Below are positions 14,257 through 23,285 of a DNA stretch of 64,000 nucleotides, in pieces (within the stretch, counting starts at the first letter, position 1; each line of letters starts with the position of its first letter). Made by a program: the position numbers and the translations under genes. The notes under the pieces were generated by a model. The model worked only from the letters and a program-made list of their open reading frames with translations. It did not search any database and was not told the DNA's origin. The DNA comes from Pectobacterium brasiliense (lineage in GTDB: Bacteria > Pseudomonadota > Gammaproteobacteria > Enterobacterales > Enterobacteriaceae), in assembly GCF_016950255.1 (NCBI RefSeq), contig NZ_JACGFN010000001.1:434001-498000 (forward strand), read 5' to 3'.

Positions 14257-14832
14257 TTACTTCACGTATTGAAAGAGGTAGGTTTGCGCAGACTGTAAAA
14301 AGCGAAATGACTGCTCATAGGTGCAGCAATCCAGATTTTTTTGTGGCTGATACAGTGAAAAGCCGATACAGGCAAGACACAGAAAGCGTTCCAACTGATT
14401 GCCTTTTTGGCTGTTTAAAATCGGCAAGCGGAAACGCCAGCGACAGGGCCAGAGCAGGGGAACGCCAGAGGGCGTCAGCATATCCGCGAGAATGTGGCTC
14501 AGATAACCGACGATCATGGCATGGTAGGCATCGGTCGGAATCGGCCAGTCTGGCGGCAGGTGCGTCTGAATAAAGAAAATACCGGCGGCGATGGCAAGAA
14601 AGCTGTGCGTAAATCCGCGATGACCAAAGAGGCGGGCAATGGGCGAAGAAAGCCACTTCAGGCGCTGCCCGAGGACGGATTTAGGGTGATCGATATCGGG
14701 CAGCAGCGCGGTAAGGAGTGCTCCGGGGATAATGTGCCACCAGTCTCCGGTAGCCAGCGCAGGCGATAGCTCAACTTTCTTAGCCAGAATTGCGCAGGCA
14801 ACAGAAAACAGCAGGTGTCCTTCCGCAGTCAT
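14257..14832 (-). CDS. ydjM: Inner-membrane metal-dependent hydrolase family protein YdjM
   Basis: 191 residues of the YdjM/LexA-regulated membrane hydrolase family (DUF457-like), with MTAEGHLLFSVACA at the start and the conserved PDIDHPKS, GHRGFTHS, YLSHILADMLTPSGVPLLWP motifs whose His/Asp residues suggest a metal site. About four membrane helices. The function is unknown; in E. coli it is an SOS gene. The start at 14832 matches the E. coli N-terminus; ATG 14844 is in frame but less well supported. A near-perfect LexA box lies 19 bases upstream. The last ~35 residues differ from what I recall for E. coli. Confidence 0.9.
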   Translation of the reverse strand: MTAEGHLLFSVACAILAKKVELSPALATGDWWHIIPGALLTALLPDIDHPKSVLGQRLKWLSSPIARLFGHRGFTHSFLAIAAGIFFIQTHLPPDWPIPTDAYHAMIVGYLSHILADMLTPSGVPLLWPCRWRFRLPILNSQKGNQLERFLCLACIGFSLYQPQKNLDCCTYEQSFRFLQSAQTYLFQYVK

Positions 14833-14850
14833 GAAACTTCTCAAATAAAA

Positions 14851-14866
14851 CTGTTATTTTATACAG
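14851..14866. promoter_or_regulatory. LexA box upstream of ydjM
   Basis: CTGT-N8-ACAG, with an AT-only spacer (TATTTTAT), matches the LexA operator consensus at all eight conserved bases. Its place just upstream of ydjM fits SOS control known for E. coli ydjM. Confidence 0.9.
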
Positions 14867-14912
14867 TATAAGAGATTATCCCTGTCTGCGGAAGCCGTGA
14901 CGGCGTAACGAT

Positions 14913-15866
14913 TTATTTCGACGGTTCGTTGCTTACCGGTAAGATTCGCAGCCAATTGTCTAGCAACTGAGGCCAGGCAGCCGCTGGAAGTCCTTTGGTG
15001 CCGCGCAGGCCAAAACCGTGTTTCCCTTTCTCAAAGAGATGCATTTCGACGGGGATCTGTTTTTCCCGCAGCGCGCTGAACATCACAAGACTGTTATCAA
15101 CCGACACTGACGGATCGTCAACGGCATGCACCAGAAACGTGGGTGGCGTCTGATCGGTAACCTGTTTCTCTGGAGAGTAACGCAGCACCTGCGCTTCCGT
15201 TGGCTGCTCGCCGATTAACTGCTTACGCGAACCTGCGTGCGCAATATTCGCCTGCATCGAAATGACGGGGTACATCAGCACCATGAAATCAGGTCGTGCG
15301 CTTACGCTGTCAATGGCATCCGTCGCGGGATAAACAGACTGTGAGAAGCGGGTTCCCAGGCTGGCAGCAACATGACCACCCGCGGAGAATCCCATAATAC
15401 CAATACGCTGTGGGTTAATGTGCCACTTCTCGGCGTTGGCTCTCAGGGTTCTGATGGCACGTTGTGCATCGGCTAACGGGGCGTCAGCGCCTTCTTTATG
15501 GCCTTCACCGGGCATACGGTAGGTCATAACGAAAAGTGTGTATCCCTGCTGATTAAAGAAAGGGGCCAGATCGCTGCCTTCCTTATCCAACACGACACGT
15601 TGGTAAGAACCGCCGGGCGTAATGAGTAACGCCATACCATTGGGCTTCTCTGCCGGATAAACGGTAATTTCAGGGCTGCGAATCCCGGTTGCTGCCCGAT
15701 CGGGAAGAGAGGGATCTTTGCTCCGCTCGACCACTTGCGGCTGTACCGTTGAAGAAGAGGCTCCCGGCGCTTCACCGTGTGGCCAGACAGTAAAAACAGG
15801 TTGGGCGTAACTTAATCCATTTACAGACATCATAATGGCCCCGACAAGCAGAGAACGAACAATCAT
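14913..15866 (-). CDS. paeX: Pectin acetylesterase PaeX-like alpha/beta hydrolase
   Basis: A 317-residue exported esterase: signal peptide (about 1-21), then an alpha/beta hydrolase fold. The nucleophile elbow is GFSAGG (Ser161), with the acid probably Asp250/Asp251 (HAVDDPSVS) and His283 (KHGFG). The oxyanion motif is replaced by the TPGGSY segment (about 83-88). In Dickeya, PaeX removes acetyl groups from oligogalacturonides and its gene is linked to kdgN, as here. Acetyl removal lets the periplasmic oligomers be taken up and cut. The name rests on this linkage plus fold; a xylan esterase-like activity is possible. Confidence 0.85.
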   Translation of the reverse strand: MIVRSLLVGAIMMSVNGLSYAQPVFTVWPHGEAPGASSSTVQPQVVERSKDPSLPDRAATGIRSPEITVYPAEKPNGMALLITPGGSYQRVVLDKEGSDLAPFFNQQGYTLFVMTYRMPGEGHKEGADAPLADAQRAIRTLRANAEKWHINPQRIGIMGFSAGGHVAASLGTRFSQSVYPATDAIDSVSARPDFMVLMYPVISMQANIAHAGSRKQLIGEQPTEAQVLRYSPEKQVTDQTPPTFLVHAVDDPSVSVDNSLVMFSALREKQIPVEMHLFEKGKHGFGLRGTKGLPAAAWPQLLDNWLRILPVSNEPSK

Positions 15867-16107
15867 GATAGATCACCTGACAAAGGGAAGGAGGGGGGAA
15901 TTGTTGGGCGACGATAAAAAAATAGGGTAGCCATCACATCGGAGAAAAAATGACCACCCTGAACCGCAAATCTTAATAAAGAAATAACATTCATACACGA
16001 AGAGGGTAAATCAGACACAGCAATTTCAACAGCTAAAACGCATTTAACGACACCACATGTAACAACGAAACGTACCTAACTTTTTAATCTACTACGGACA
16101 TCATAAT

Positions 16108-16160
16108 AAAGGGACGTTAATGATAAAACTTAGTGAATCAATTAACACTAACATCCCTTT
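16108..16160 (-). terminator. Hairpin in the kdgN-paeX gap
   Basis: Twelve-base arms (16108-16119 and 16149-16160) match at 11 positions, with a 29-base loop. Read in the direction of kdgN transcription the second arm ends in TTT followed by ATTATG. It could partly terminate kdgN mRNA or stabilise it, lowering paeX relative to kdgN. The rest of the 333-base gap (15867-16199) is AT-rich with no gene that I can see. Confidence 0.5.
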
Positions 16161-16199
16161 TGCCAACTAATAATGCTTATTTAAATAACAAGCCCGTTA

Positions 16200-16916
16200 T
16201 TAGAAGCTGTATTGCACACCAACACGGTAACGAGTTTGGCGATTATCGGTAGTACCAGACTCTGCAACGTTACCTACTGCCATGTAAGGTTTCCAGTTTT
16301 TGTCCAATTTATAAGACAATTTTACATCATGGTCGAAATTGTATGTTTCATTGTCGTATTGGTATGCACCAGCTTTATTTGCTTTTTTGTAGTCCAGTTC
16401 GTAATCAACTTGGAAATCTTTCAGGAATTTATAGCTGACAACGGCTGTTAAATTATAACCATTTTCTTGGTTGTTTTTTGATGCGTTTGGAACATCACCG
16501 CTATTACGTTTGTAGTAAGGGCGATAACGTAAAGAAGTAGAAAGATCGTCAGTGATGTTCACTTTACCACGCAGGTAAGGACGATAGTTGTTAGAGGTAG
16601 AGCTTGAATCTAAAGAGAAACCTGGTTCTAAAGAAAAGGTTTTGTTGAAGCTATAAACATAGCTGGCAACCACTTCAGTACCGTTGCTGACGGTTTCATT
16701 AAATGGTTTATTTGGCGTGTTGTCTGCACTGGATTGACGCCATTTTGCTTCAACAGATAACCCAAAGCCATTGGCAAAACGATGTGACATTGACAAACGA
16801 TCGCGGTGATCATTTTTCGCAGTATCTTTCATTTCATGACGGTAATCGATTGTCACAGCCATTGCATTCACACTAATTAATGACGTAACTGCCAGAGCTA
16901 ATAATTTAAATTTCAT
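16200..16916 (-). CDS. kdgN: Oligogalacturonate-specific porin (KdgM family, KdgN)
   Basis: A 238-residue outer-membrane beta-barrel. A signal peptide ends at about residue 20 (SVNAMA) and the mature protein begins VTIDYRHEMKD, ends in Phe, and shows alternating aromatic/polar beta strands such as LSTSLRYRPYYKR. The size and YRHE/RYRPYYKR pattern are those of the KdgM family, monomeric 12-strand porins that admit oligogalacturonides. Linkage to paeX and togMNAB points to the KdgN member. It is first of an apparent kdgN-paeX unit and has a KdgR-like box upstream. Confidence 0.92.
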   Translation of the reverse strand: MKFKLLALAVTSLISVNAMAVTIDYRHEMKDTAKNDHRDRLSMSHRFANGFGLSVEAKWRQSSADNTPNKPFNETVSNGTEVVASYVYSFNKTFSLEPGFSLDSSSTSNNYRPYLRGKVNITDDLSTSLRYRPYYKRNSGDVPNASKNNQENGYNLTAVVSYKFLKDFQVDYELDYKKANKAGAYQYDNETYNFDHDVKLSYKLDKNWKPYMAVGNVAESGTTDNRQTRYRVGVQYSF

Positions 16917-17011
16917 TGTTATATTCCCTATTGGTTAGGATATCTCTAATAAAAAACACGCATTATGCTTTTTAGGACAAGTTCTATTTTATTTATTATT
17001 AAACTACGTTC

Positions 17012-17027
17012 TGTGATCGAGATCGTC
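17012..17027. promoter_or_regulatory. Candidate CRP site upstream of kdgN
   Basis: TGTGATCGAGATCGTC has a full left half-site (TGTGA) and only TC of the right. A similar half-match is TGTGA at 17061-17065. CRP control of pectinolysis genes is known in soft-rot bacteria; this site is a candidate only. Confidence 0.35.
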
Positions 17028-17040
17028 TTGGGTAACAAAA

Positions 17041-17060
17041 AGTAAAATGGGGTTTCAAAT
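17041..17060. promoter_or_regulatory. KdgR-like operator upstream of kdgN
   Basis: On the minus strand the core is GAAAC-CCC-ATTTT (17044-17056), against the KdgR consensus GAAAY-N3-RTTTC, with one mismatch at the last base. It lies about 125-145 bases before the kdgN start. KdgR is the general repressor of pectin catabolism and is released by 2-keto-3-deoxygluconate. Confidence 0.6.
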
Positions 17061-17105
17061 TGTGAGGGAGATCGAATTGAATATCGCGGTTGTTTTAATT
17101 TAAAT

Positions 17106-17135
17106 GAAAAATCCCTGCCGTCAGTGCGGCAGGGG
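17106..17135 (-). terminator. Terminator after togB
   Basis: CCCTGCCG pairs with CGGCAGGG (17113-17120 and 17127-17134), and on the minus strand the stem is followed by ATTTTTC. It ends the pelW-togMNAB operon. Confidence 0.9.
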
Positions 17136-17163
17136 TGAATTACAGTCTAAAACGGGTGCAACA

Positions 17164-18456
17164 TTATTTCATTGCGCGTTTCAGAATACGCTCAGATTGA
17201 CGCTGGAAGTATTTCGCAGCATCTTCCACAGATTTCTGACCGTAATCGATAGACTGGATGGTATCACCAAACAGAGAAACGATTTGCGGGTCATCGAAAT
17301 AAGGGGAAACAGCAACTTCATGCGGCAGAGACAGAGCCAGTTTCAACCCGGCAACGGCTGGTGCATCATCTTTGATCACGCCATCAGCAGTCAGCTGAGC
17401 CACAGCGGCTTTACTCAACGGTACACCACGTTCCAGACCCAGAGCCTGAGCACCTTCTTTGCTGTTCAGCAGGAAGTTGATCAACTGAGCAGACTCTTTA
17501 GGATGCTTGGTTGACTTACCGATAGACAGCATCTGTGCTGGTTTGAAGAACAAGCCGGCATCTTTTGCACCTGGCAGCATTGGGTAGCTACCCAATTCCA
17601 GTTTTGCTGGTGGTTGCAGGTTGTCAGAGTACTTAGTGATAGTGGAGTTCCACATATAAGTACCAGACCACTCGCCGTTGATCCATGGCTTCATTTCATA
17701 CATGTTGCTCTTACCGAAAGATGCATAGTATTTCGCATCAGGCATGACATGGCTGTCGATCAACTTCTTATACATACCAAAGAATTCAGCCCATTGCGCA
17801 TCGCTATAGGCGAATTTTTGACTTTTTACATCAATCGCAGGAATGTTGTACTTCTGAACCATATAAGAGTTCAGCAGTGCCAGAGAATCCTGGTGTTCCA
17901 ATACGATAGGGTAGTATTGGTCGCCCAGTTTTTCTTTGAACACTTTACCGGCGTTCAGCAGCTCATCCCACGTTTTCGGATATTCCAGACCGGCTTTTTT
18001 CCAGCTTTCGGTGTTGAAATAGAAGACGCGAGCCGTAACGGAAATTGGAATACCGTTCAGTTTCCCTTCGACCGTGGTGTTTTGCAGTTCTTTTGACTCG
18101 AACTGGGTCAGATCCAGAGAATCTTTAACCTTGTTCAGATCGTAAAAACCCGTGCCGTTCTTAGAGAAAATCGGCAGCCAGTTCCAGTTAGTCTGCATCA
18201 CATCTGGCTCGGTGTTACCGGCAATCTGTGTTGTCAGACGAGACAGGTGACCATCCCAGCCAGTATATTCCGCTTTCACGGTGATGTTCGGGTGCTGCTT
18301 ATGGAACTCTTCAATGGCTTTGAGCGTCTGCTGGTGACGGCTGTTGCCGCCCCACCAGGACATTCTCAATTCAACATTATCAGCGGCTAAAGAAGGCATT
18401 GCCACTAATGACGCCAGAGATGAAGCTATTAACGTGTGTAGGATCGCTTTTTTCAT
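17164..18456 (-). CDS. togB: Oligogalacturonide ABC transporter, substrate-binding protein
   Basis: A 430-residue family-1 extracellular solute-binding protein with a signal peptide (about 1-24, ASLVAMPSLAADN). It shows the usual sugar-binding features: an early WWGGNSRHQQTLKAIEEFHK segment and a later GEWSGTYMWNS. It should collect oligogalacturonides in the periplasm for TogMNA. It is the last gene of togM-togN-togA-togB, 15 bases after togA, and AGGAGTAG precedes its ATG. Identification rests on the conserved pelW-togMNAB order of soft-rot bacteria. Confidence 0.93.
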   Translation of the reverse strand: MKKAILHTLIASSLASLVAMPSLAADNVELRMSWWGGNSRHQQTLKAIEEFHKQHPNITVKAEYTGWDGHLSRLTTQIAGNTEPDVMQTNWNWLPIFSKNGTGFYDLNKVKDSLDLTQFESKELQNTTVEGKLNGIPISVTARVFYFNTESWKKAGLEYPKTWDELLNAGKVFKEKLGDQYYPIVLEHQDSLALLNSYMVQKYNIPAIDVKSQKFAYSDAQWAEFFGMYKKLIDSHVMPDAKYYASFGKSNMYEMKPWINGEWSGTYMWNSTITKYSDNLQPPAKLELGSYPMLPGAKDAGLFFKPAQMLSIGKSTKHPKESAQLINFLLNSKEGAQALGLERGVPLSKAAVAQLTADGVIKDDAPAVAGLKLALSLPHEVAVSPYFDDPQIVSLFGDTIQSIDYGQKSVEDAAKYFQRQSERILKRAMK

Positions 18457-18471
18457 CGGTTACTACTCCTG

Positions 18472-19599
18472 TTAAAGAGAGATATTTTTTTCTGTTTTTG
18501 CATCAAAAATATGGCATTTTTCCATGTCGAACTGGAAATATACCGGACGATGCAGTCCCTTCTCGATAATCAGCCGACCTTCGTCATAAGGAATGCGGCT
18601 GGTTAATTCAAAGCCATCGACTTTAATGTACATAAAGAATTCGTGACCCATGTTTTCTACGCGAACCAACTCACCCTGTGAGTGGCTGCCTTCAAATGGC
18701 GTATCTGACACGGAAACATAGTCTGGGCGAACACCGAAGAAAACGTCTTGTCCGATATAGCTGCGGACTTTGTCTTGTTTTGCCGCATTTAACACCAGCG
18801 CGTTATTCCCAACCACAACGCCAATCTGACCGTCTTTCTCGACCAGTTTGCACGGTTTAATGTTCATTTCTGGTGAGCCAATGAAGCCAGCAACGAACAT
18901 GTTGACAGGGAAGTGGTACAGGTTATCCGGCGTATCGACCTGCATGATGTGACCGAGTTTCATCACGCAAATACGGTCACCCATGGTCATTGCTTCAGTC
19001 TGATCGTGGGTAACATATACGCTTGTCGCCGCTTTACCGCTTTTCTTCAACTGCTTATGCAGGTCAGAAATACGGATACGCATGGATGCACGCAGTTTGG
19101 CATCCAGGTTTGACAACGGTTCGTCAAACAGGAACACATCTGGTTTTTTTACGATGGCGCGGCCTACGGCTACACGCTGTGCCTGACCACCAGACAGCTG
19201 GCGCGGCAGACGATCCAGCAGATCTTCCAGCTCCAGAATTTTGGCCGCTTCGGCGACCTGCGCTTCAATTTGATCTTTAGGCATTTTGCTCAGCTTCAGA
19301 CCAAACGCCAGATTCTCTTTTACCGTCATGTGAGGGTAGAGGGCGTAGTTCTGGAACACCATGGCAATCCCGCGATCTTTCGGCGCCAGATTGTTAACAA
19401 CGCGCTCACCGATACGTACTTCACCGCCGCTGATGGTTTCCAGACCCGCCAGCATACGCAGCGTAGTGGATTTCGCACAGCCAGACGGGCCGACGATAAC
19501 CATGAATTCACCGTCTTTAATCGTCAGGTCGATGCCGTGAACGGCTTTGAAACCGTTGGAGTATACTTTTTCCAGTTTATTGAAAATAACTTCAGCCAT
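18472..19599 (-). CDS. togA: Oligogalacturonide ABC transporter, ATPase
   Basis: A 375-residue MalK/UgpC-type ATPase with Walker A GPSGCAKST (note Ala in place of the usual Gly before Lys), Q-loop MVFQNYALYPHM, signature LSGGQAQR, Walker B VFLFDEPLSNLDAK and a C-terminal TOBE/OB regulatory domain from about 240. It powers uptake through the TogM/TogN pore. It begins 13 bases after togN. The Walker A alanine (GxSGCAKS) is common in this CUT1 subfamily and does not imply inactivity. Confidence 0.95.
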   Translation of the reverse strand: MAEVIFNKLEKVYSNGFKAVHGIDLTIKDGEFMVIVGPSGCAKSTTLRMLAGLETISGGEVRIGERVVNNLAPKDRGIAMVFQNYALYPHMTVKENLAFGLKLSKMPKDQIEAQVAEAAKILELEDLLDRLPRQLSGGQAQRVAVGRAIVKKPDVFLFDEPLSNLDAKLRASMRIRISDLHKQLKKSGKAATSVYVTHDQTEAMTMGDRICVMKLGHIMQVDTPDNLYHFPVNMFVAGFIGSPEMNIKPCKLVEKDGQIGVVVGNNALVLNAAKQDKVRSYIGQDVFFGVRPDYVSVSDTPFEGSHSQGELVRVENMGHEFFMYIKVDGFELTSRIPYDEGRLIIEKGLHRPVYFQFDMEKCHIFDAKTEKNISL

Positions 19600-19612
19600 G
19601 ATAAATCCTCTA

Positions 19613-20518
19613 TTAACCTTTAATTCCGCTGCTGGTCACGCCTTGTACGAAGTAGCGCTGTGCCAGGAAGAAAACAATAATGGATGGCAGAATGGAGATG
19701 CTGGACATGGCCAGGATTTCATTCCACGGAGCGCCTTCAGTAACGTCGATAGACATTTTCAGCGCCAGCGCAATTGGATATTTATCCACGCTATAGACAT
19801 AAATCAGCGGACCGATGAAGTCGTTCATTGACCACATGAACTGGAACAGCGCAACAGAGATGATGGCTGGTTTCAGAATCGGCACGACCACATACCACAG
19901 CACCTGGAAGGAGTTACAGCCATCGATCTGAGCGGCTTCTTCCATATCACGTGGTACACCACGCAGGAACTGGATCAGCATGAACACAAAGAACCCTTGT
20001 GTTGCAAACGCCAGCGGCAAGTACAGTGGCAGGTAGCTGTTCAGCATGCCCATTTCGCGGAACATGAGGTACTGCGGAATTAACAGTACGGTGCTTGGCA
20101 ACAGCATGGTGGTGATCAGTGTCGCGAACCAGAAGCCCTTCCACGGAATGTCAAAGCGAGCGAAGCCATAAGCCACTATCACCGAGGAAATAACGGTCAG
20201 AACCACTTTCGGAATCACGTACTGGAAAGTGTTAATCATATAGTGACCGAAATTGTATTCCGTACCGGTTTTCCAACCGTTAACGAAACCATCCCAGGTG
20301 GCGTGAGCAGGCCACAGACCCAACGTGGTGAAAATCTCATGGTTCGGTTTGAACGACGCTGAGAACATCCACGCCAGTGGGTAAAGCATCAGTAAACCAA
20401 CGAACAGCAGTATCACGTAACGGATGGCGGCACTGAGTTTTTCTTTACGCAGCGTGCGGCGTACTTCTGCAGCAGCAACTTCTTGTGCTGTAGTCAGGTT
20501 TGAATGCATGTCAGCCAT
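19613..20518 (-). CDS. togN: Oligogalacturonide ABC transporter, permease TogN
   Basis: A 301-residue CUT1-family permease of about six helices, with the EAA loop EEAAQIDGCNSFQVLWYVVVPILKP split as EEAAQIDGCN...VVPILKP. It pairs with TogM to form the channel. I start at ATG 20518 (MADMHSN), with GGAGG 7-11 bases upstream and an 8-base overlap with the end of togM; the frame to 20662 runs back through togM and is not coding. Confidence 0.93.
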   Translation of the reverse strand: MADMHSNLTTAQEVAAAEVRRTLRKEKLSAAIRYVILLFVGLLMLYPLAWMFSASFKPNHEIFTTLGLWPAHATWDGFVNGWKTGTEYNFGHYMINTFQYVIPKVVLTVISSVIVAYGFARFDIPWKGFWFATLITTMLLPSTVLLIPQYLMFREMGMLNSYLPLYLPLAFATQGFFVFMLIQFLRGVPRDMEEAAQIDGCNSFQVLWYVVVPILKPAIISVALFQFMWSMNDFIGPLIYVYSVDKYPIALALKMSIDVTEGAPWNEILAMSSISILPSIIVFFLAQRYFVQGVTSSGIKG

Positions 20519-21401
20519 TTTTTCCTCCTTTATCAGCGGAGTAGAACACCCAGTATTTCGACGACTTAAAGGAGATAGACGCAAATACCGCAACAACCAG
20601 GAACAGAACCCATGCCAAGGCAGCACCGTAACCCATATCGAAATACTTGAACGCCGTATCATAGATATAGAGCGAGAACAGGTAGGTGTAGTGCGTTGGA
20701 CCGCCGCCAGTAATGACGTAAGGTGCCGTAAACTCCTGGAATGCCTGAGTGGTCTGCATGATAAAGTTAAAGAAGATAACTGGCGTAATCAGCGGTACCG
20801 TTACTTTCAGGAACATTTGCCATTTGGATGCACCGTCGATCATTGCCGCTTCATACTGAGATTGCGGAACGTTCTGCAATGCAGCCAGGAAGATAACCAT
20901 CGCGGAACCGAACTGCCATACGCGCAACAGCGTGACTGACATCAGTGCCAGAGACGGTTCGCCCAGCCAGTTGATGGCATCAAAGCCAAACACGCCGAGG
21001 AAGCTGTTTAACAAGCCATCGATGGCGAACAGTGCACGCCACAGAACGGCAATGGCCACGCTGCTGCCCAGAATAGAAGGCACATAGTAAGCAGTACGGA
21101 AGAAACCGATACCACGTAATTTGAAATTAAGTACAAACGCAATTAACAGTGCGAAGATTAATTTCAATGGAATGGTCAGAAATACATAGGCAAAGGTGAC
21201 GCCCATGGATTTCCAAAAGAGATCGTCCTCTATGAACATACGGTGATAGTTTTCTAACCCCGTAAATTCAGGCGGATTTATCAAGTCATACTCAGTAAAA
21301 CTGAGGATAAATGACGAAACAAAGGGGAAAGCGGTAAAAACTATCAGCCCTATAATATAGGGGGAGATATAGGCTAACCCCAGCATTCTGTTTTCATTCA
21401 T
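20511..21401 (-). CDS. togM: Oligogalacturonide ABC transporter, permease TogM
   Basis: A 296-residue six-helix CUT1 permease, with EAA motif YEAAMIDGASKWQMFLKVTVP shortened here as YEAAMIDGAS...LKVTVPL. It forms the membrane pore with TogN. It follows pelW by about 46 bases and overlaps togN by 8, so the operon reads pelW-togM-togN-togA-togB. AGGTAAGC precedes its ATG. Confidence 0.93.
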   Translation of the reverse strand: MNENRMLGLAYISPYIIGLIVFTAFPFVSSFILSFTEYDLINPPEFTGLENYHRMFIEDDLFWKSMGVTFAYVFLTIPLKLIFALLIAFVLNFKLRGIGFFRTAYYVPSILGSSVAIAVLWRALFAIDGLLNSFLGVFGFDAINWLGEPSLALMSVTLLRVWQFGSAMVIFLAALQNVPQSQYEAAMIDGASKWQMFLKVTVPLITPVIFFNFIMQTTQAFQEFTAPYVITGGGPTHYTYLFSLYIYDTAFKYFDMGYGAALAWVLFLVVAVFASISFKSSKYWVFYSADKGGKNG

Positions 21402-21447
21402 AATGCTTACCTATTGATTAATTGTGAACCATTAAAAAAACATAAAA

Positions 21448-23079
21448 TTAAGCTGTTAATAACTCTGGATAAATTAATTCCACGTCATAAACAATTCTAT
21501 TTTCCCCGTTAACGTGAAAATCACCGTGAACATATCCACCTTGTGTCAGGTACGGCGGGATATCGTTTAATTTGTTGCGACAAGCGGCAACGAAAGTCAG
21601 TAAAGCCAGCGGATAGGTATCATCCAGACGAACATAACGATGCTGTGCGGAGCGAACGAACAAACCACGATGGAAGTGTTGTTCAAACAGAACGCCAGCC
21701 AACTGCGCGGCGTAATGTGCCCAGGATTCTGATTGTTTGTGATCGGCCAGTTCAATGACGGTCAACAAGAGTAACGGGCTGGCGATGTGCTGAATGTCTT
21801 CTTTATTCAGCCGCGTCAGCATGGTGTTAACCAGTGCGTACAGGTCCTCATCGCCACTCAGGCGATAGGCACGAACCAGCGGTAATAAATAATCACCTTC
21901 CAATGCAAACGGCTTTAATTCCGTACCCGCTTTACCATAATAGCCATCGCGTTTAAAACGGTAGCCTGTCATGTCCTGGCCGTTGTTCCACATTGGGCGC
22001 AGTGTATTGCTGGTGACATCGTAGGCGTACTGATAGTAGTTTTTTAACCCTGAAATAACCCAGTCCAGCATTTCTGCATCAGGCTGCGTGCGGAGAATAT
22101 CCAGCATTGCCAGTGGGTTATCAATCAGCAGTGGGCGCATGTCACGGAACAGCACATTGGCTTCACGCGCGATTTCACCGAACTCTGGGCCAAACTGACG
22201 TTGAGCGCGATCGCCAAACCAGGACTGTGTCTGATTGTCGTCTTCCGGCACCGGCTGGCGCTGCTGTGGTGAGCTGAACTGATACACCGGCATACCGGTT
22301 TCTGGGTTGCGGGCCAAAACGTATTGGCGATAAAGATGCTTACCCCAGGCCGCGGCGTGGCTATCGCCCGTGTATTCTGCGTATTTGAACGCGGCATAAA
22401 TCAGGTCTGTGCCAGCATTAACAAAAGTTAGCCCTTTCGTTAATGGCAGAACAGGCCACTGTGCCGGATCGACGACATCACGGCGTGCATGCAGGAACAC
22501 GTTTGGATCGCGTTTTTTGCTGTAATCACCATGACGACCCAGATCCAGTGAATCCCAGTCTTCAACGTGCGCGTTCCAGAAACCCTGAAAGAAATTCAGC
22601 GTCTTTTCCGCATTAACACGGTGCAACAACGCGTAATAGGGAAGGTGGTGCTTTAATTCATGCACCTGAGCTTTGGATTCTGGCCCTTCGCCTGCCAGCG
22701 TATCCAGGTTAATAAAGCGGTGACCGCCCCAGAAGAACAGCCCACTATTATCATCAACGAAATGATCCAGGAAATATTCGCTTTGGGCGATAGCGTACTG
22801 CTGGTAACTCTCATTACCCGTAACGACGCTCATGGCACACAGCGTTCTTAGCCAATTTTGCTGGCTGGCAAAATTAGAAATAGGTGCGCTATGTCCGTCT
22901 GGGAATTGCCACATCGCAGGTGCATAATTTTCCACATCAAAACCGTCAGCCAATAATAACGTCGGCTGACTTTGGCTGCGGCCTTTATCCTGAACGCAGG
23001 CAATGTGGCTATCGAGTGCTGCAACCCATTCGTCGAGTTGCGATTTCCTGCTGGTGTATAAGCTTTCAAAAATACTCAT
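21448..23079 (-). CDS. pelW: Cytoplasmic exopolygalacturonate lyase PelW (PL2 family)
   Basis: A 543-residue polysaccharide lyase of family 2 without a signal peptide. In Dickeya PelW acts in the cytoplasm, cutting short imported oligogalacturonides by beta-elimination to unsaturated digalacturonate. The recognisable features are total length, the GHRFINLDTL and RPMWNNGQDMTGYRF segments, and position directly before togMNAB. I start at ATG 23079 (MSIFESL); the 17-residue extension to 23130 contains the KdgR box DNA and has no support. Two KdgR-like boxes and a CRP half-site lie upstream. Confidence 0.92.
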   Translation of the reverse strand: MSIFESLYTSRKSQLDEWVAALDSHIACVQDKGRSQSQPTLLLADGFDVENYAPAMWQFPDGHSAPISNFASQQNWLRTLCAMSVVTGNESYQQYAIAQSEYFLDHFVDDNSGLFFWGGHRFINLDTLAGEGPESKAQVHELKHHLPYYALLHRVNAEKTLNFFQGFWNAHVEDWDSLDLGRHGDYSKKRDPNVFLHARRDVVDPAQWPVLPLTKGLTFVNAGTDLIYAAFKYAEYTGDSHAAAWGKHLYRQYVLARNPETGMPVYQFSSPQQRQPVPEDDNQTQSWFGDRAQRQFGPEFGEIAREANVLFRDMRPLLIDNPLAMLDILRTQPDAEMLDWVISGLKNYYQYAYDVTSNTLRPMWNNGQDMTGYRFKRDGYYGKAGTELKPFALEGDYLLPLVRAYRLSGDEDLYALVNTMLTRLNKEDIQHIASPLLLLTVIELADHKQSESWAHYAAQLAGVLFEQHFHRGLFVRSAQHRYVRLDDTYPLALLTFVAACRNKLNDIPPYLTQGGYVHGDFHVNGENRIVYDVELIYPELLTA

Positions 23080-23120
23080 GGAGTACCTTCTTATGGAACC
23101 GTGTGAACAGTTCCTTATAA

Positions 23121-23140
23121 ATAGAAACACTGTTTTGATT
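23121..23140. promoter_or_regulatory. KdgR-like operator 1 upstream of pelW
   Basis: Core GAAAC-ACT-GTTTT (23124-23136) matches GAAAY-N3-RTTTC except at the last base. It lies 42-61 bases before the pelW start. Confidence 0.7.
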
Positions 23141-23188
23141 GATTATATTGCGCTATTAACCTTGTCGTCATGCACGCAATATCGAAAG

Positions 23189-23204
23189 TGTGATCAAAGT
23201 CGGA
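23189..23204. promoter_or_regulatory. Candidate CRP site upstream of pelW
   Basis: TGTGATCAAAGTCGGA carries one full CRP half-site (TGTGA) and a degraded partner (TCGGA instead of TCACA). Confidence 0.4.
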
Positions 23205-23218
23205 ACGTTGTTTTGATT
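23199..23218. promoter_or_regulatory. KdgR-like operator 2 upstream of pelW
   Basis: Core GGAAC-GTT-GTTTT (23202-23214) departs from GAAAY-N3-RTTTC at two positions. Together with the box at 23121-23140 it makes a pair 78 bases apart that could support looping. Confidence 0.5.
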
Positions 23219-23285
23219 TTTTTTAAGAAAGGATTTTGGCAGGAAAAAGAATCATTAAAAGCGAAATAACAACTTGAAAAACAAA

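Noticed and set aside
23003..23269. 88-codon plus-strand frame over the pelW start and promoter
   Set aside because: It is antisense to pelW and covers both KdgR-like boxes and the CRP half-site; coding use is unlikely.
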